Below the pieces are notes generated by a model. It was given only the letters and a program-made list of their open reading frames with translations, had not been told where the DNA came from and made no database searches. Positions 27,173-36,810 of a DNA stretch of 64,000 bases are shown piece after piece. Location of the stretch: assembly GCA_003116975.1 (NCBI GenBank), contig BGKB01000001.1:434001-498000 (forward strand), read 5' to 3'. The translations under genes were made by a program, and so were the position numbers. Source of the DNA: Aurantiochytrium sp. KH105. Taxonomy: Eukaryota; Sar; Bigyra; Thraustochytrida; Thraustochytriidae. Numbering within the stretch: position 1 is the first letter of the stretch; each line of letters starts with the position of its first letter.

Positions 27173-28004
27173 TACAACCCACAATTGCTCTGTAGCGCTG
27201 CGAGCATTTCACACCCTCTGGGAGCGAGAGAGAAAACTCCTCGTCCTCGGGCTCTGATGCAACAAAGGGCAAATTTTAATCAATGTGCAGCTCGCGAGGT
27301 CCCTCGTGCTCAACCTTGCATGGTCCCCCTTCGCGCTGCGTTTTGTCTGTCTTGACAAGCAGACAGACAGCCAGCCAGACAGACAGACATAGACAGACAG
27401 ACAGACCAGGTGTCCGTCCCTCCCTTCGCCCTCTCCCTTGCCTGTTTGTTCCCCAAAGCCGGCCTGTCACCATGACGTTCACCTCGTTGACGCGCTGCCC
27501 GGCGGCCCCATCGCAACGTAACGGACACCGCGGCGCGCCCAAGTCGCGGGAGCCACCTGGCGCAAGTGCAGGCCGCCGGATAGCGCACTTGCGGCAAGTG
27601 CGGCTGCGCCGCTATAGCCCACTTGCGGCGCGGTGGTACCTGCTGCTGGTGGCGGAAGTCACGCTGCAAGGCGAACAAAGAGAGAGACGTAGAGTCACAG
27701 ACGGGGCGAAACGTCGGGCTGCGAAGCGCCAACGCAGCGACGGCGAGCGCTCCGCGAGCGGCTGCGCCAGCGCGCGAGCGAGCGACCCGCGCGTCGCGTC
27801 GCCGCCGCGCTCCGCGAGGCTGCGCCTGGCCCCGCGCCCCGCGCGCGCGAGCGGCCGCGGCCGGCCAGCCACCCGGAAGGCGGGGCGGAGGCGAAGCGAA
27901 GCGACATCTGAGGAAAAAGGGCCCCCGGCCGTGGCTGCCGAGACGCTTGGGCGCGCGGCAGGAGGCAGGCGGGCGGGTAGAGAGGCGCGGGGAGGCCGAG
28001 CAAG
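27173..28004. other. Divergent intergenic region with GACA and CACTTGCGGC repeats
   Basis: No gene is supported. It separates the coiled-coil gene (minus) from the sulfotransferase gene (plus). It holds an AGAC tetranucleotide array (about 27360-27407) and, at 27543-27640, several CACTTGCGGC/GCAAGTGC units related to repeats upstream of two other genes in the window. Confidence 0.5.
27360..27407. repeat. AGAC tetranucleotide microsatellite
   Basis: About ten AGAC units with a few interruptions. Confidence 0.85.
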
Positions 28005-29670
28005 ATGCCATGGCTAGTCATGGACGAGGTGCTGTTTTTCCACGTGCCGCGGTGCGGAGGCACGAGCATCACCAAGCACCACCGCGTAGGATACAAAGCC
28101 CGCAAGGGCCTCAACCCGTACTTTAAGTTTGGGCTCTTCTACTACTACTACAGGTATTGGCTTCTAGAGCAGACCAACTTCCCGCTCTTTACGTAAGTGT
28201 TTGAGAAAGGGCCGACGCGCAGTTTCTCTCTCCCTCCCTCTTTTCGTTTGCTCCGCTGGGACGGAGGAAAAGGGTGGGCGGGAAAGGGGGGAATAAAAGT
28301 GTACATTGTGCGTGAGGGGACAATGAAGCTGACATTGTCTTTGCTTTTTTTGGATTACTTGCTTGCTCGTTCGCGCGCGCAGATGGGAGAACTTGCTCGC
28401 GATGACGCAGATCACAATCGCAATCTTTATCTACTTCTTCATGACACCGATCCCGCCCGCTCCATACGTCATGTGGACCACGGCGAGTATCACATTCGTT
28501 ATGTCAACCTTTATCTGGACGGCGCCCATTACGATGCGTAACAACACGCTTCGGTGGCTCCTGATGCTCTTTCAGTCCAAAGTCATGTGCGGTTTCGGCG
28601 GCGAGACAAAGTACATGACCGGAACGAACGACAAAGGCTATCTGTTCCACCTCACGGCGCAACGGGCAGTTAACTACGGCTACGTTACCGAGGAGCAGGT
28701 GCACAGGTGCGCCTTCTCGATCGTTCGTAATCCGTACAGCCGGATGGTCTCCATGTACGAGTACAACAAACGGCCCTTTGAGTCCTTTGATAACTTTGTG
28801 CGCAAATTTCACGCCGAATTCTGGCACGTGTACATGGCAAAGAACACCACAGAATGCAGGGACGTGTACTGCCATGTGCTACCCATGTTCGAGTACACGC
28901 ACATGGATGGGGAGCAGGCCGTTGCTTGTGTAATCAAGCAAGAGCACCTCAAGAACCTCGTCGCCACCGACTGGGAGGGTTCCAACGTGCCGGAGACGAT
29001 TCAGCGCGCGCTCACGGGCATCCCACACGCCAACAAGCGCTCGCGACGCGTCGCATGGCAGCGCTACTTTACGCAAGAGACCATGGATCTCACCTACGAA
29101 ATGTACCACAAGGACTTTGAGATTTTTGGCTACGACACTGATATTCCTGGTCGCACCGACCTCTCCGTCTCGCGCAGCGTCCTGGAGAGCATCCGCCAAG
29201 ACCCAGCCGCCTGCATGCGGCAAGGCTCCGGGTTTGCGCCCATGTCACCCTCGGCTTCACATAAGGCTCGCTATGAGCGTGTGCAGAATGACTCTGACAA
29301 CCGCCGGATCGCCATCGAAGTCGACTATCAGGACGACGATCCGTCGGCACCCGCCCTGGGCGCAGACAATCGCGCCAACGGCGATGATGATGATGATGCA
29401 GGCGTCGGGGCCATCCAGGATGGCACTGTCGACGGCGGCGTCAATGAGGACAAAGGAGAGGAGGAAGAGTCCAAGGGCGTGCAGACGTCCTCGTCCTTTA
29501 AGCGCGCTGCAAAGAGTGAGGACTCACAGGTCATCGTAGATACTGGAGTCCAAAACGGCAGCCGCCCCCAGAACTCTGCACGCATTGCTCCCGGCTTCGT
29601 CTCCGAGGAAGAGCAGATGGCGCGCCGCGAGGCCGCAGTCTTCGTGCTCTCCCCGGCACGGAGAAGTTGA
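28005..29670 (+). CDS. Sulfotransferase family 2-like protein, two exons (491 aa)
   Basis: Predicted PAPS-dependent carbohydrate sulfotransferase. Exon 1 is 28005-28192 and exon 2 is 28383-29670; the intron (190 bp) has GTAAGT at its start and GCGCGCAG at its end, and splicing joins the frames exactly (Thr codon AC+A, then WENLLAM). The 5'-phosphosulfate loop is FFHVPRCGGTSITKHH in exon 1; the 3'-phosphate motif is CAFSIVRNPYSRMVSMYEY in exon 2. Between them two hydrophobic stretches (ITIAIFIYFFM and ITFVMSTFIW) are unusual for the family and might be membrane-embedded. The last 120 residues are acidic and disordered. Without the intron the first loop would be lost. Confidence 0.9.
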
Positions 29671-29719
29671 CCATTGATTTCGATTAAAACACAAAATTGC
29701 TCTTGGATTCTATGATGTA

Positions 29720-29751
29720 TCTTCTTCTTCTTCTTCTTCTTCTTCTTCTTT
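29720..29751. repeat. TTC trinucleotide microsatellite
   Basis: About ten CTT/TTC units in the 3' flank of the sulfotransferase gene. Confidence 0.9.
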
Positions 29752-29989
29752 TGCTTTTGTATCTTCAAGAAAGTATTTCTCCAACGACAAATGAGAAAAG
29801 GATAGTGATAGATGATAGAATACGGGTTGTAGGGTAAAAAGCGCGACGCTGCAACGTGTGCTTGTCGGTCGCTCGTTTTCGCGCGCACAGAGAGAGAAAG
29901 TATAAATTTTCAGAACTGACGTGGAGATCGACACTGATCATTCGCGCGAAAAAAAGTTGGAGAAAGAAGAAAATAAGACAGACCTGGGA

Positions 29990-32900
29990 CTACCTTTCCG
30001 TGCGGCTACCCGATCGAGACGGGGTAGCCACCGGCGTAGCGGCAGTCGGAGAGGGTGACATGGTTTGCGAGCGACTGCTAAAGGAACTGGCGGCGCTGAT
30101 ATCGTTATTGCTGCTGTCCCGCAGACGAGCCTGTTCCATCTCGCGGACGATGCGCATTTGACCTTCGAGATCGTTAAGAAAGCGACCGGGAGGCGCAAAG
30201 GTAGCCTGCGAGTTTTCCAGTTCACTAGGGTTCCTAATGGAGGCCTTATGCGGGGCCCCGAACTGCGCACGGATTTTCTCTGCGCGCAGATCGAGAGCCA
30301 GGAACTCTGCACTTCGCTCGGGTTGCAAACGGGGCGAAGGATGAGGTGCGCCAGCAAGCACCGGGGCCGTTTGCCGGCTGGAAATCGAAGTCGGGGTTGT
30401 GGAAGAGACAAAAGACGAAGCCCTGCTGGCGGACATGTCGCGATCAGGAACGTTGAAGAAGGAGCTTGCGTCCCGGCGCGACGAATGCGCGCTGGGCGTA
30501 GAGGACCGAAGACGCGGGCGGTGCGCGGGAGCAGCCTTGCGCTGAGCCTGGTACGCCTGGATGCGATTGTGCGCAATCTCGAGGCAGGAGTCCGCCACGG
30601 GGTTCTTGACCCACTCGTGATCGAGGACCTGAGCGGCAGTGAGACGCTTGGAAGGATCGACTTGGAGCATGGAGAAGAGAAGAACCTTGGCTGGACCAGA
30701 AATGCCCGCCCACTCGTCTTTGTTGAGCTTGTCGGCCTGGAGACCTTGCGAGATGGACTTGAGCATTTCCGCCGGGGCCTTGCCACCAAAGGGCGGGTGG
30801 CCCACAAGGAGCGCAAAGAAGATGCACCCGAGCGCCCAAATGTCGCTGCTGCGGGAGGGCTTGCCAAAGGAAGCCACTTCGGGAGCCATGTACGGAGACA
30901 TACCACCAAGGGGCAGACGGCGCAGAGCGCTGCGTCTGGCAGAGTCTCGTTTGGCGCTCGCGCCCGACTTGTTCACGCCCTGCGTGTACGTGGCGGCAGC
31001 GGCAGCTTGGCCGCGAGGCACAGCAGCCTCGTTGCCAGCACTTCCAGCGCTGTTGGGCCTCGCCGTGACATCAGCATCTCTGGCAGCATTGCGGTCCGCG
31101 CGAGGATCGCCACTGGCAGGCCGGTTGGCATGGTGGAGAGACTCGGATGAACCCTGGGCGCGCGCGCCGCGGTTCTTGTCGCCGCCAAGGACAACCGCGC
31201 GACCGAACTCAGTGACCTTGAGTGTATCAGAGCTCTCGTTGATAAAGAGAAGGTTTTCCGGACGCAAATCGCAGAGCACAACGTTTGCACTGTGGAGCTC
31301 CTTGAGCGCGCAAGCAATCTGACGAATCATGTCCGCCGCATAAGCCTCCGTGTATGCCTCGGAAGGAACACATTCGGCAATGTGCTCGAAAAGATCACCG
31401 CCATCGAGCTTTTCCAAGACGAGATATACCATGTATGGGTCTTCGTAGGCTTGGAAGAGTTTGCAAATGTTCGAGTGATCGAGCTCGCGAGTGACGCGAC
31501 GCATTGCCTTGATCTCGTTACGCAAGAGGACAGCGGCCTCCTTTGTTTTGACGCGTTTCTCCTTGTCGACAACCTTGATGGCATACTCGCGTCCAGTCAT
31601 GGTCGCAACGGCGCCGTAGACGTCGCCAAAGCGTCCGGAGCCGATAATGTCGCCCATTTGATAGTGGTAGTGTACAGAACCAACGCCGCTAAGGGTGGGC
31701 GCAACCTCGACACGACGGATGAGGTTGACGGCTCGCTGCAGGGAATTCATCCAGCTCTTGCGTTCCTTTTCGCTCGTGGCCTGGAAGCGCCAGATGGAGC
31801 GCGTGTTGCGGTTCTTTTCCTGATGCGAGCTCGAGTCGAGGTCGTCGCCGCCGCGAAGCCAGCTTCCCAAGTTCCATCCGCCGCCGTTGCTACCGCCGTG
31901 AGTCGAGGACTCGGGAGCGGCGGCGAGCGCTGCGGCCTCCTTTTCCTTGGCGCGCTTGGCGACGGCCATGGCCTTGGCTGGGTCGGTGACGAGGTTGTGA
32001 CGGATCTGCGCCTCGAGAGAGAGCACCTGAAAGCCAAAAGGCCCGTCATCAGCGTCGGTGCTGCAGCGAATAATGGTATGTTTGGTGAGTTCGAGCCTGC
32101 CGCGGGGCGAGGACGCGGCAATGTCGTCGCGGGGAGGCTGATCAAAGTACTTGAGCATGCGGCCCGAGAGCACGATGTACCTGCGCGACCATAGTTTGCG
32201 ATATCTGAATCCGCGCTTCATTAGATAGCCTGTTTTGCGCAGGTTCCACAGCTGTCCCTTCGCTTCGCTAAAGGTGAGCCCGGAGTCGAAGACGCGCTTG
32301 TGCGCGGCCTCGAGGGAGCCAAAGTTTGGGCACGAAGGGCTTGGGCCCATGACGGTCAAGGTGCCGACGTTGACATCGTTTGACAAAAGAGGGTCTTTGG
32401 GGATAACGGGCCCGAGTTGGGCCTGCGAGAGGATGTGGGGAAAGGCGGCGGATGATGCGGTCTCGGAGGCCTTGGAAAAGCTTTCCTCGGAGGCGCCACC
32501 GCGGACCTTGCGTTCGCCGGCGGCGGTGCCCACGACCACCGGGGCGCTGAGCACGACCGCGGGGGGGAGCAGCGTCTCTCCTTCATCTCCCGCCTGCGCG
32601 TCCCCCTTCGCCGCCGGTGTCGCCGTGGCAGCGGTTGGCGTCGGCGTCGCTGTCGTCGTCGTCACGCTGCGTGCGTTCGTGGCCTCCTCGCTCCGGTCTC
32701 TGTCTTGGCCCGAGTTCTGGTCGGCGTGCTGCGCGCCGGGGTCGGCCGCGGCGGCATTCTCCGCGCGTTTCTCCTCTCCGCGCGCCGCGTCCCCCGCGGT
32801 ATCCTGCCCTCCGCGCGCGCGCGCGCCCGCGCCCTTGCGGCCCTCGCCGAAGCTGTTGGCGTTCGCAAAGGTGCCATGGCGTTGGCCGCTCTCCGCATTG

Positions 32901-33088
32901 CCGCTCGCGCCGCCACCGCGTGCGGCGCCCGCCCGCGCGCGCGCGGCCGCCGCCTCCTGCGCCTCGATGTCCTCGTACTGGCCCCAGCCCTCGGGCCCCA
33001 TCGCGCGCAAGCCCGCGCCCGCGGCCCCGCGCGACTCCGCCTGCGCGCGCGAGCTCTCCAGTTCCAGCTTTGCGGCGCAGGGCGCCAT
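29990..33088 (-). CDS. PH-domain protein kinase-like protein with degenerate catalytic motifs (1032 aa)
   Basis: A PH domain (about residues 280-445; RKTGYLMKRGFRYRKLWSRR at its start) precedes a kinase domain (about 470-823). The glycine loop (GSGRFGDVYG), the ATP-binding Lys (YAIKVVD) and the APE motif are present. The HRD motif reads L-C-D, the following Lys is Arg (LRPEN), and DFG reads E-F-G. A disordered insert of about 100 residues splits the activation segment. The fold resembles CAMK/AGC-type kinases. Weak activity or a pseudokinase scaffold is likely (inference). The N-terminal 250 residues are Ala/Gly/Arg-rich. The frame extends five codons upstream without ATG, so the start is set at 33088. 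Confidence 0.88.
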   Translation of the reverse strand: MAPCAAKLELESSRAQAESRGAAGAGLRAMGPEGWGQYEDIEAQEAAAARARAGAARGGGASGNAESGQRHGTFANANSFGEGRKGAGARARGGQDTAGDAARGEEKRAENAAAADPGAQHADQNSGQDRDRSEEATNARSVTTTTATPTPTAATATPAAKGDAQAGDEGETLLPPAVVLSAPVVVGTAAGERKVRGGASEESFSKASETASSAAFPHILSQAQLGPVIPKDPLLSNDVNVGTLTVMGPSPSCPNFGSLEAAHKRVFDSGLTFSEAKGQLWNLRKTGYLMKRGFRYRKLWSRRYIVLSGRMLKYFDQPPRDDIAASSPRGRLELTKHTIIRCSTDADDGPFGFQVLSLEAQIRHNLVTDPAKAMAVAKRAKEKEAAALAAAPESSTHGGSNGGGWNLGSWLRGGDDLDSSSHQEKNRNTRSIWRFQATSEKERKSWMNSLQRAVNLIRRVEVAPTLSGVGSVHYHYQMGDIIGSGRFGDVYGAVATMTGREYAIKVVDKEKRVKTKEAAVLLRNEIKAMRRVTRELDHSNICKLFQAYEDPYMVYLVLEKLDGGDLFEHIAECVPSEAYTEAYAADMIRQIACALKELHSANVVLCDLRPENLLFINESSDTLKVTEFGRAVVLGGDKNRGARAQGSSESLHHANRPASGDPRADRNAARDADVTARPNSAGSAGNEAAVPRGQAAAAATYTQGVNKSGASAKRDSARRSALRRLPLGGMSPYMAPEVASFGKPSRSSDIWALGCIFFALLVGHPPFGGKAPAEMLKSISQGLQADKLNKDEWAGISGPAKVLLFSMLQVDPSKRLTAAQVLDHEWVKNPVADSCLEIAHNRIQAYQAQRKAAPAHRPRLRSSTPSAHSSRRDASSFFNVPDRDMSASRASSFVSSTTPTSISSRQTAPVLAGAPHPSPRLQPERSAEFLALDLRAEKIRAQFGAPHKASIRNPSELENSQATFAPPGRFLNDLEGQMRIVREMEQARLRDSSNNDISAASSFSSRSQTMSPSPTAATPVATPSRSGSRTER

Positions 33089-33613
33089 CGCCGGGGCCCC
33101 CAAAAAAGCGGCCTCCGCGATCGGGGGCCCGCCCGGTTCTCCCTCCCTGCTTACTCACGCCGAGGGAGGGCGAGGCCTTCTCGCCTCCTCTTGCTTGCCC
33201 TCGAGCGAGCTGCCCTCGAGCGAGCTGCCCGCGCGCGAGCTGCCCTGGCCTCGCGACGTCCGCGCGGCCGAGCTCGCGCTGCCTGCCGGAGGCGGCTTCC
33301 CGGCGCAGAGCGGGCGGGCGACCAGCACCTCGGATGCGGACAGGGAGCTGCGGCGCACGGGTGCGCCGGGCGAACGGCTCGCGGATGAGGGCCGCGAAGA
33401 GGGCGGAGGGGAGGAGAGGGAGCTCGGGGCGCAGGGAGGCTGCGTGGGTACGTATGTATGCGATGCTGCGAGCGCGGTCTGTTTGGTGGGGTGTTTGTTT
33501 GGGGTTTGTTGTTGGCGAGAGGCGAGCTTGGATCAAACAAACGCCGAGCCTCGCAAGGAGGACGAGCTTGCGGCTCGCGTCGCGTTGCCTCGCGAGCAGA
33601 CGCGGAAGCAGTG

Positions 33614-33634
33614 CAGCAGCAGCAGCAGCAGCAG
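33614..33634. repeat. CAG trinucleotide array
   Basis: Seven perfect CAG units in non-coding DNA upstream of the PH-kinase gene. Confidence 0.9.
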
Positions 33635-33791
33635 TGCACGCACGTAGCTAGGCTAGGCTAAGCGAAGCGAAGCTAAGATAAGCGAAGCACCCACGCAGGC
33701 TAGCTGACTTGAGCGAGCGAGCGAGAGACCCGTCCGCGTTGCCGGTTTGGTCGATGCGCAGCCAGGCGACCAGCCCCTCGCCGGTTGGTGA

Positions 33792-33872
33792 ACCTCCACT
33801 TGCGCGGCGCCCTGGCCCACTTGCGCGGCGCCATTCCGCACTGGCGCGGCGCCATTCTCCACTTGCGCGCCG
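33792..33872. promoter_or_regulatory. Repeated promoter-like unit, CACTTGCGCGGCGCC type
   Basis: Four imperfect units of about 24 bp. On the minus strand, the direction of the PH-kinase gene whose start is 0.7 kb away, the unit reads CAAGTG-x2-GAATGGCGCC. The same type of unit recurs at 51117-51190 upstream of the chromatin gene. A regulatory role is inferred from position and recurrence only. Confidence 0.45.
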
Positions 33873-34569
33873 ACGCAGGGGGACCCGCGCCGCCCGTCCC
33901 ACCTGAAGTTCGCCGCGGCCCAAGGCGGTGCGCGGCGGCGGCCGAGACGAGGAGCCACACTGTATTGTATTCTTTCTTTCTGCCTCGTGTCCAGCAGGAA
34001 AGGGAGGCAGGGAATGGAGGCGAGAAGAGCGCCGGCGAGGCCGCCTCCAAGAGCGGGGTCAAGAGTGCGTGAAATGGAGACGCGAGCCCGCTGCAGCTGC
34101 AGCTGGACGGAGACGGGCGTCGGCATCGCCGAGCCAGGCCAGTTTGGGTGATGAGACGTTGGCCTGGCTGCAGCTGCAGCTGCGAGCGATTAGCTTGCGT
34201 GGAGGAGAGGAGAGGAGAGGAGAGGAGTGGTGGAGGTCGCTCGTTCCACTTCGGGTCACTTCGCTCGAACATTGATCGACGCGACCGTCGAAACCCGAGC
34301 TCGGGTTGTTCTTGTGTTAGGTTCATTGGTATAGTACTATAGGTGTCCGTCCTCTCCGCCATTCCGTGCCGTGAGCAAGTGCGCGCGAGGGGCCTGGTCC
34401 TGCGCGAGAACGCCCACGCCGTGGTGAAGAAGCACGCCGTACCGCACCGCGCCATGTCTGCCGTGCACAAAGCAGCACGTGCTGTCTACTTTGCTAGCGA
34501 GCGAACGCGGAGCGCGGTCGGGTGGTTGTCGCCGCTGCAGCGTGGGCGCTCGCTGTCTGTTTGTCGTGG

Positions 34570-34570
<1 letters not shown>

Positions 34571-34601
<31 letters not shown>
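34571..34601. repeat. CTG trinucleotide array
   Basis: About ten perfect CTG units in non-coding DNA. Confidence 0.9.
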
Positions 34602-34602
<1 letters not shown>

Positions 34603-36810
34603 CAACGCGCAGGTGCTGGCATCAGCAGGCAGCTGAGCGCCGGCCAGGCCCTGCATGCACCTGCCCTGCCCTGCCCTGGCACGCCAACTCGATGCAGGCG
34701 GGCGTGCAGATCGCCCGGCGGCCAGAAGACGCGCAAGGGTCACGCAGGCTGCGTGCCTCCGTCGCGCGAAGAGCAGCAGCTCGCTCGCTGCAGCTCGCTC
34801 GCTAGCTAGCTACAGCTGCCACTGCTGCTGCTGCTAATTCCCACACACTTGCCCATACTATACACTGTTAGGCCTAGATACTAGTATCTCCTCATCGTCC
34901 CATGTCTTCCTTTTCTTCTCTCTCCTCGCGCTTGCTTCACAAGTGACCCTCGCAACGAGCCCGGCCCGGCCCAGACCAGACCAGCCGCAGCAGCTGCTGC
35001 TGCATCGATGCAGCGTCCGCTGCCGCGCGACGGCGGGCGGCGGCGGCCTCGTGCGCTGCTCGCGTCGCGGGGTCGGAAGGCGGCGTCGGAAGGCGCGGCG
35101 GCTGCTTGCGGGCGTCGCAGAACGAGGCGAAATGGCGCAGGAAGGCGCGCGAGCAAGGCCAAGCAGCGCCGCGAGCACCCTGCAGCTGCGTCGGCGCGGC
35201 GGGGGGACGCTCGTGCGGGCTGTTTGTTTGGTATCTAGCGTTTGGGAGACACACGGCGGCCGGCGGCGCGAACCAAGACGAGTTTCGCGAGGCAGGCGTG
35301 CGTGCAGCCGCAGATCCAGAGCGGAGACATGGATTCATGGGTGGGTGCACGAAGGGATCGACTCGGAAGGCACGACGGCAAGGCGAGCCTGTGAGAGGGA
35401 GAATGTGAATCTTCGTCTGTCATTGGACAGAGTGACCATCCGCCATGGCCAAGGACGAGAGGGAGGAGGTGATTATTTCACGCGCGGCCTTGGACCAAGG
35501 CTGCCACCGCGGACGGTGGAGACAGCCAGCTAGCCTATTCGCTTGCAATCGACCACGATTGTCGATCGCGAAGTTGGCCCACGTTTGTGTGAAATAAACC
35601 AACCAAGGAGGGGCCCGATGACATGGCGGACGAGCGAGCCCACTTTTTACAGCTATACTTGTTTGCGTTGCACTCATTGCAACGTGCTGTCAGCTAGAAT
35701 GCGGAACGCCGCGAAACTTCGCACCAGCCACCAGCAGCAAGAAGCATCCCGGACACGAAGCTGCGCAGCTGCGCAGCATTCTGAGCTCTGCTTGGTCTCA
35801 AATCGCTTGCAGTCGTGGTATAACATAGGCTTTTCTTCGACTGGATGCGACACCATCTGCAATGATGGCCGGCCGCTGTTGTGATTGTCTCCATCCTTCA
35901 CCTGTGAACACTCGGACGAGAGAGGAACAATCACGAAACCAAAGCAAGTGGGCCTAGTAGTACAACGAATGTAATTTTCTTTCCTTTGACGAGCAAGGCC
36001 GCTTCTTCGCGCGTACGGGCTTGCTGGCGGATGGTGGCTGCCACGCAGTGCTGGCTCGCCAGCCACCAGCCACCATCGCCGTAGCCAAGATCAATCATGC
36101 AAACAACAATACCACGACCACCACTCCTAGGCCTACTACGCTGCGGACGCCTCGGACACGTCCTCGCCGCGGCCCACAGGCCACTCCAAAGCACGTGCCG
36201 TCCCGGCCAAATAATTGCGTTGCGCTATTTTTTTTTTGGTTCTGTTTTCATTCTTTCACCGTTCGGGTCAAAATGCGTTCCGCAGAGTTGCTTCCCTGGG
36301 TTCCCTGTATTTTGCTGCAGAAAGCGCGACTAAAAAAAGATGCAGAGCTTGGCGAACTGGTACTACGTAGTATACTAGAGAATAGTAGAGCGCCATCCGA
36401 AGCTAGCTTGCGTGCCGCGCGGCGACAGGCACGCGGACCGAGCGCGAGAAGGACTCGGCGCGCAGCGCCAGCGAGCGCACGCGCGCGCGACCGATCGCGC
36501 CCCCGGGATCGCGATCGAACGGTATCCTCGCCCGCGCCGCGGACCGAGGCGGGCTTGCTTACTTGCTTGCTTGCCTGCTTGCTTGCGTGGTGGAGGGAGA
36601 ACAAGGACCAAACGACGACGAGGACGGACGCCTCGCTCCCTATCTCTCTCGCTGCCGCGCGCGCGCGCGTGCTGCTGCTCGACAGCGCGACGCCCGCGGG
36701 AGCAGACCGCAGCGCGTCGTCTCGTGCTATCCTTTTCATAATTTGAGGTTGCGCGCGCGCGCGTGCGTGCGTGCGTGGGAGTGGGGAGATAGCGAGCAAA
36801 CAAGAAAAAC

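Larger units (their letters stand above)
33089..36810. other. 3.7-kb gene-free region rich in simple repeats
   Basis: Contains the divergent promoters of the PH-kinase and CNOT11 genes. No frame in it shows a domain. It has a GAGCTGCCC-rich minisatellite (33190-33250), CAG and CTG arrays (33614-33634, 34571-34601), a GAGAG tract (34203-34226), TTGC repeats (36553-36588), GC dinucleotide runs (36655-36670, 36748-36775), and a CACTTGCGCGGCGCC repeat block at 33792-33872. A non-coding RNA cannot be excluded. Confidence 0.55.

Noticed and set aside
32235..33647. Long plus-strand frames opposite the PH-kinase gene (up to 470 codons)
   Set aside because: Antisense shadow of a GC-rich coding region; Arg/Ala/Pro/Ser-rich with no domain, while the minus strand has clear PH and kinase motifs.
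34310..34350. tRNA-like A-box (GGTATAGTACTATAG)
   Set aside because: No B-box or cloverleaf follows within tRNA distance. No convincing tRNA or rRNA was seen anywhere in the window, though weak ones could be missed by eye.
33614..34601. CAG/CTG arrays as a possible CRISPR-like or satellite array
   Set aside because: Simple trinucleotide microsatellites without spacers.
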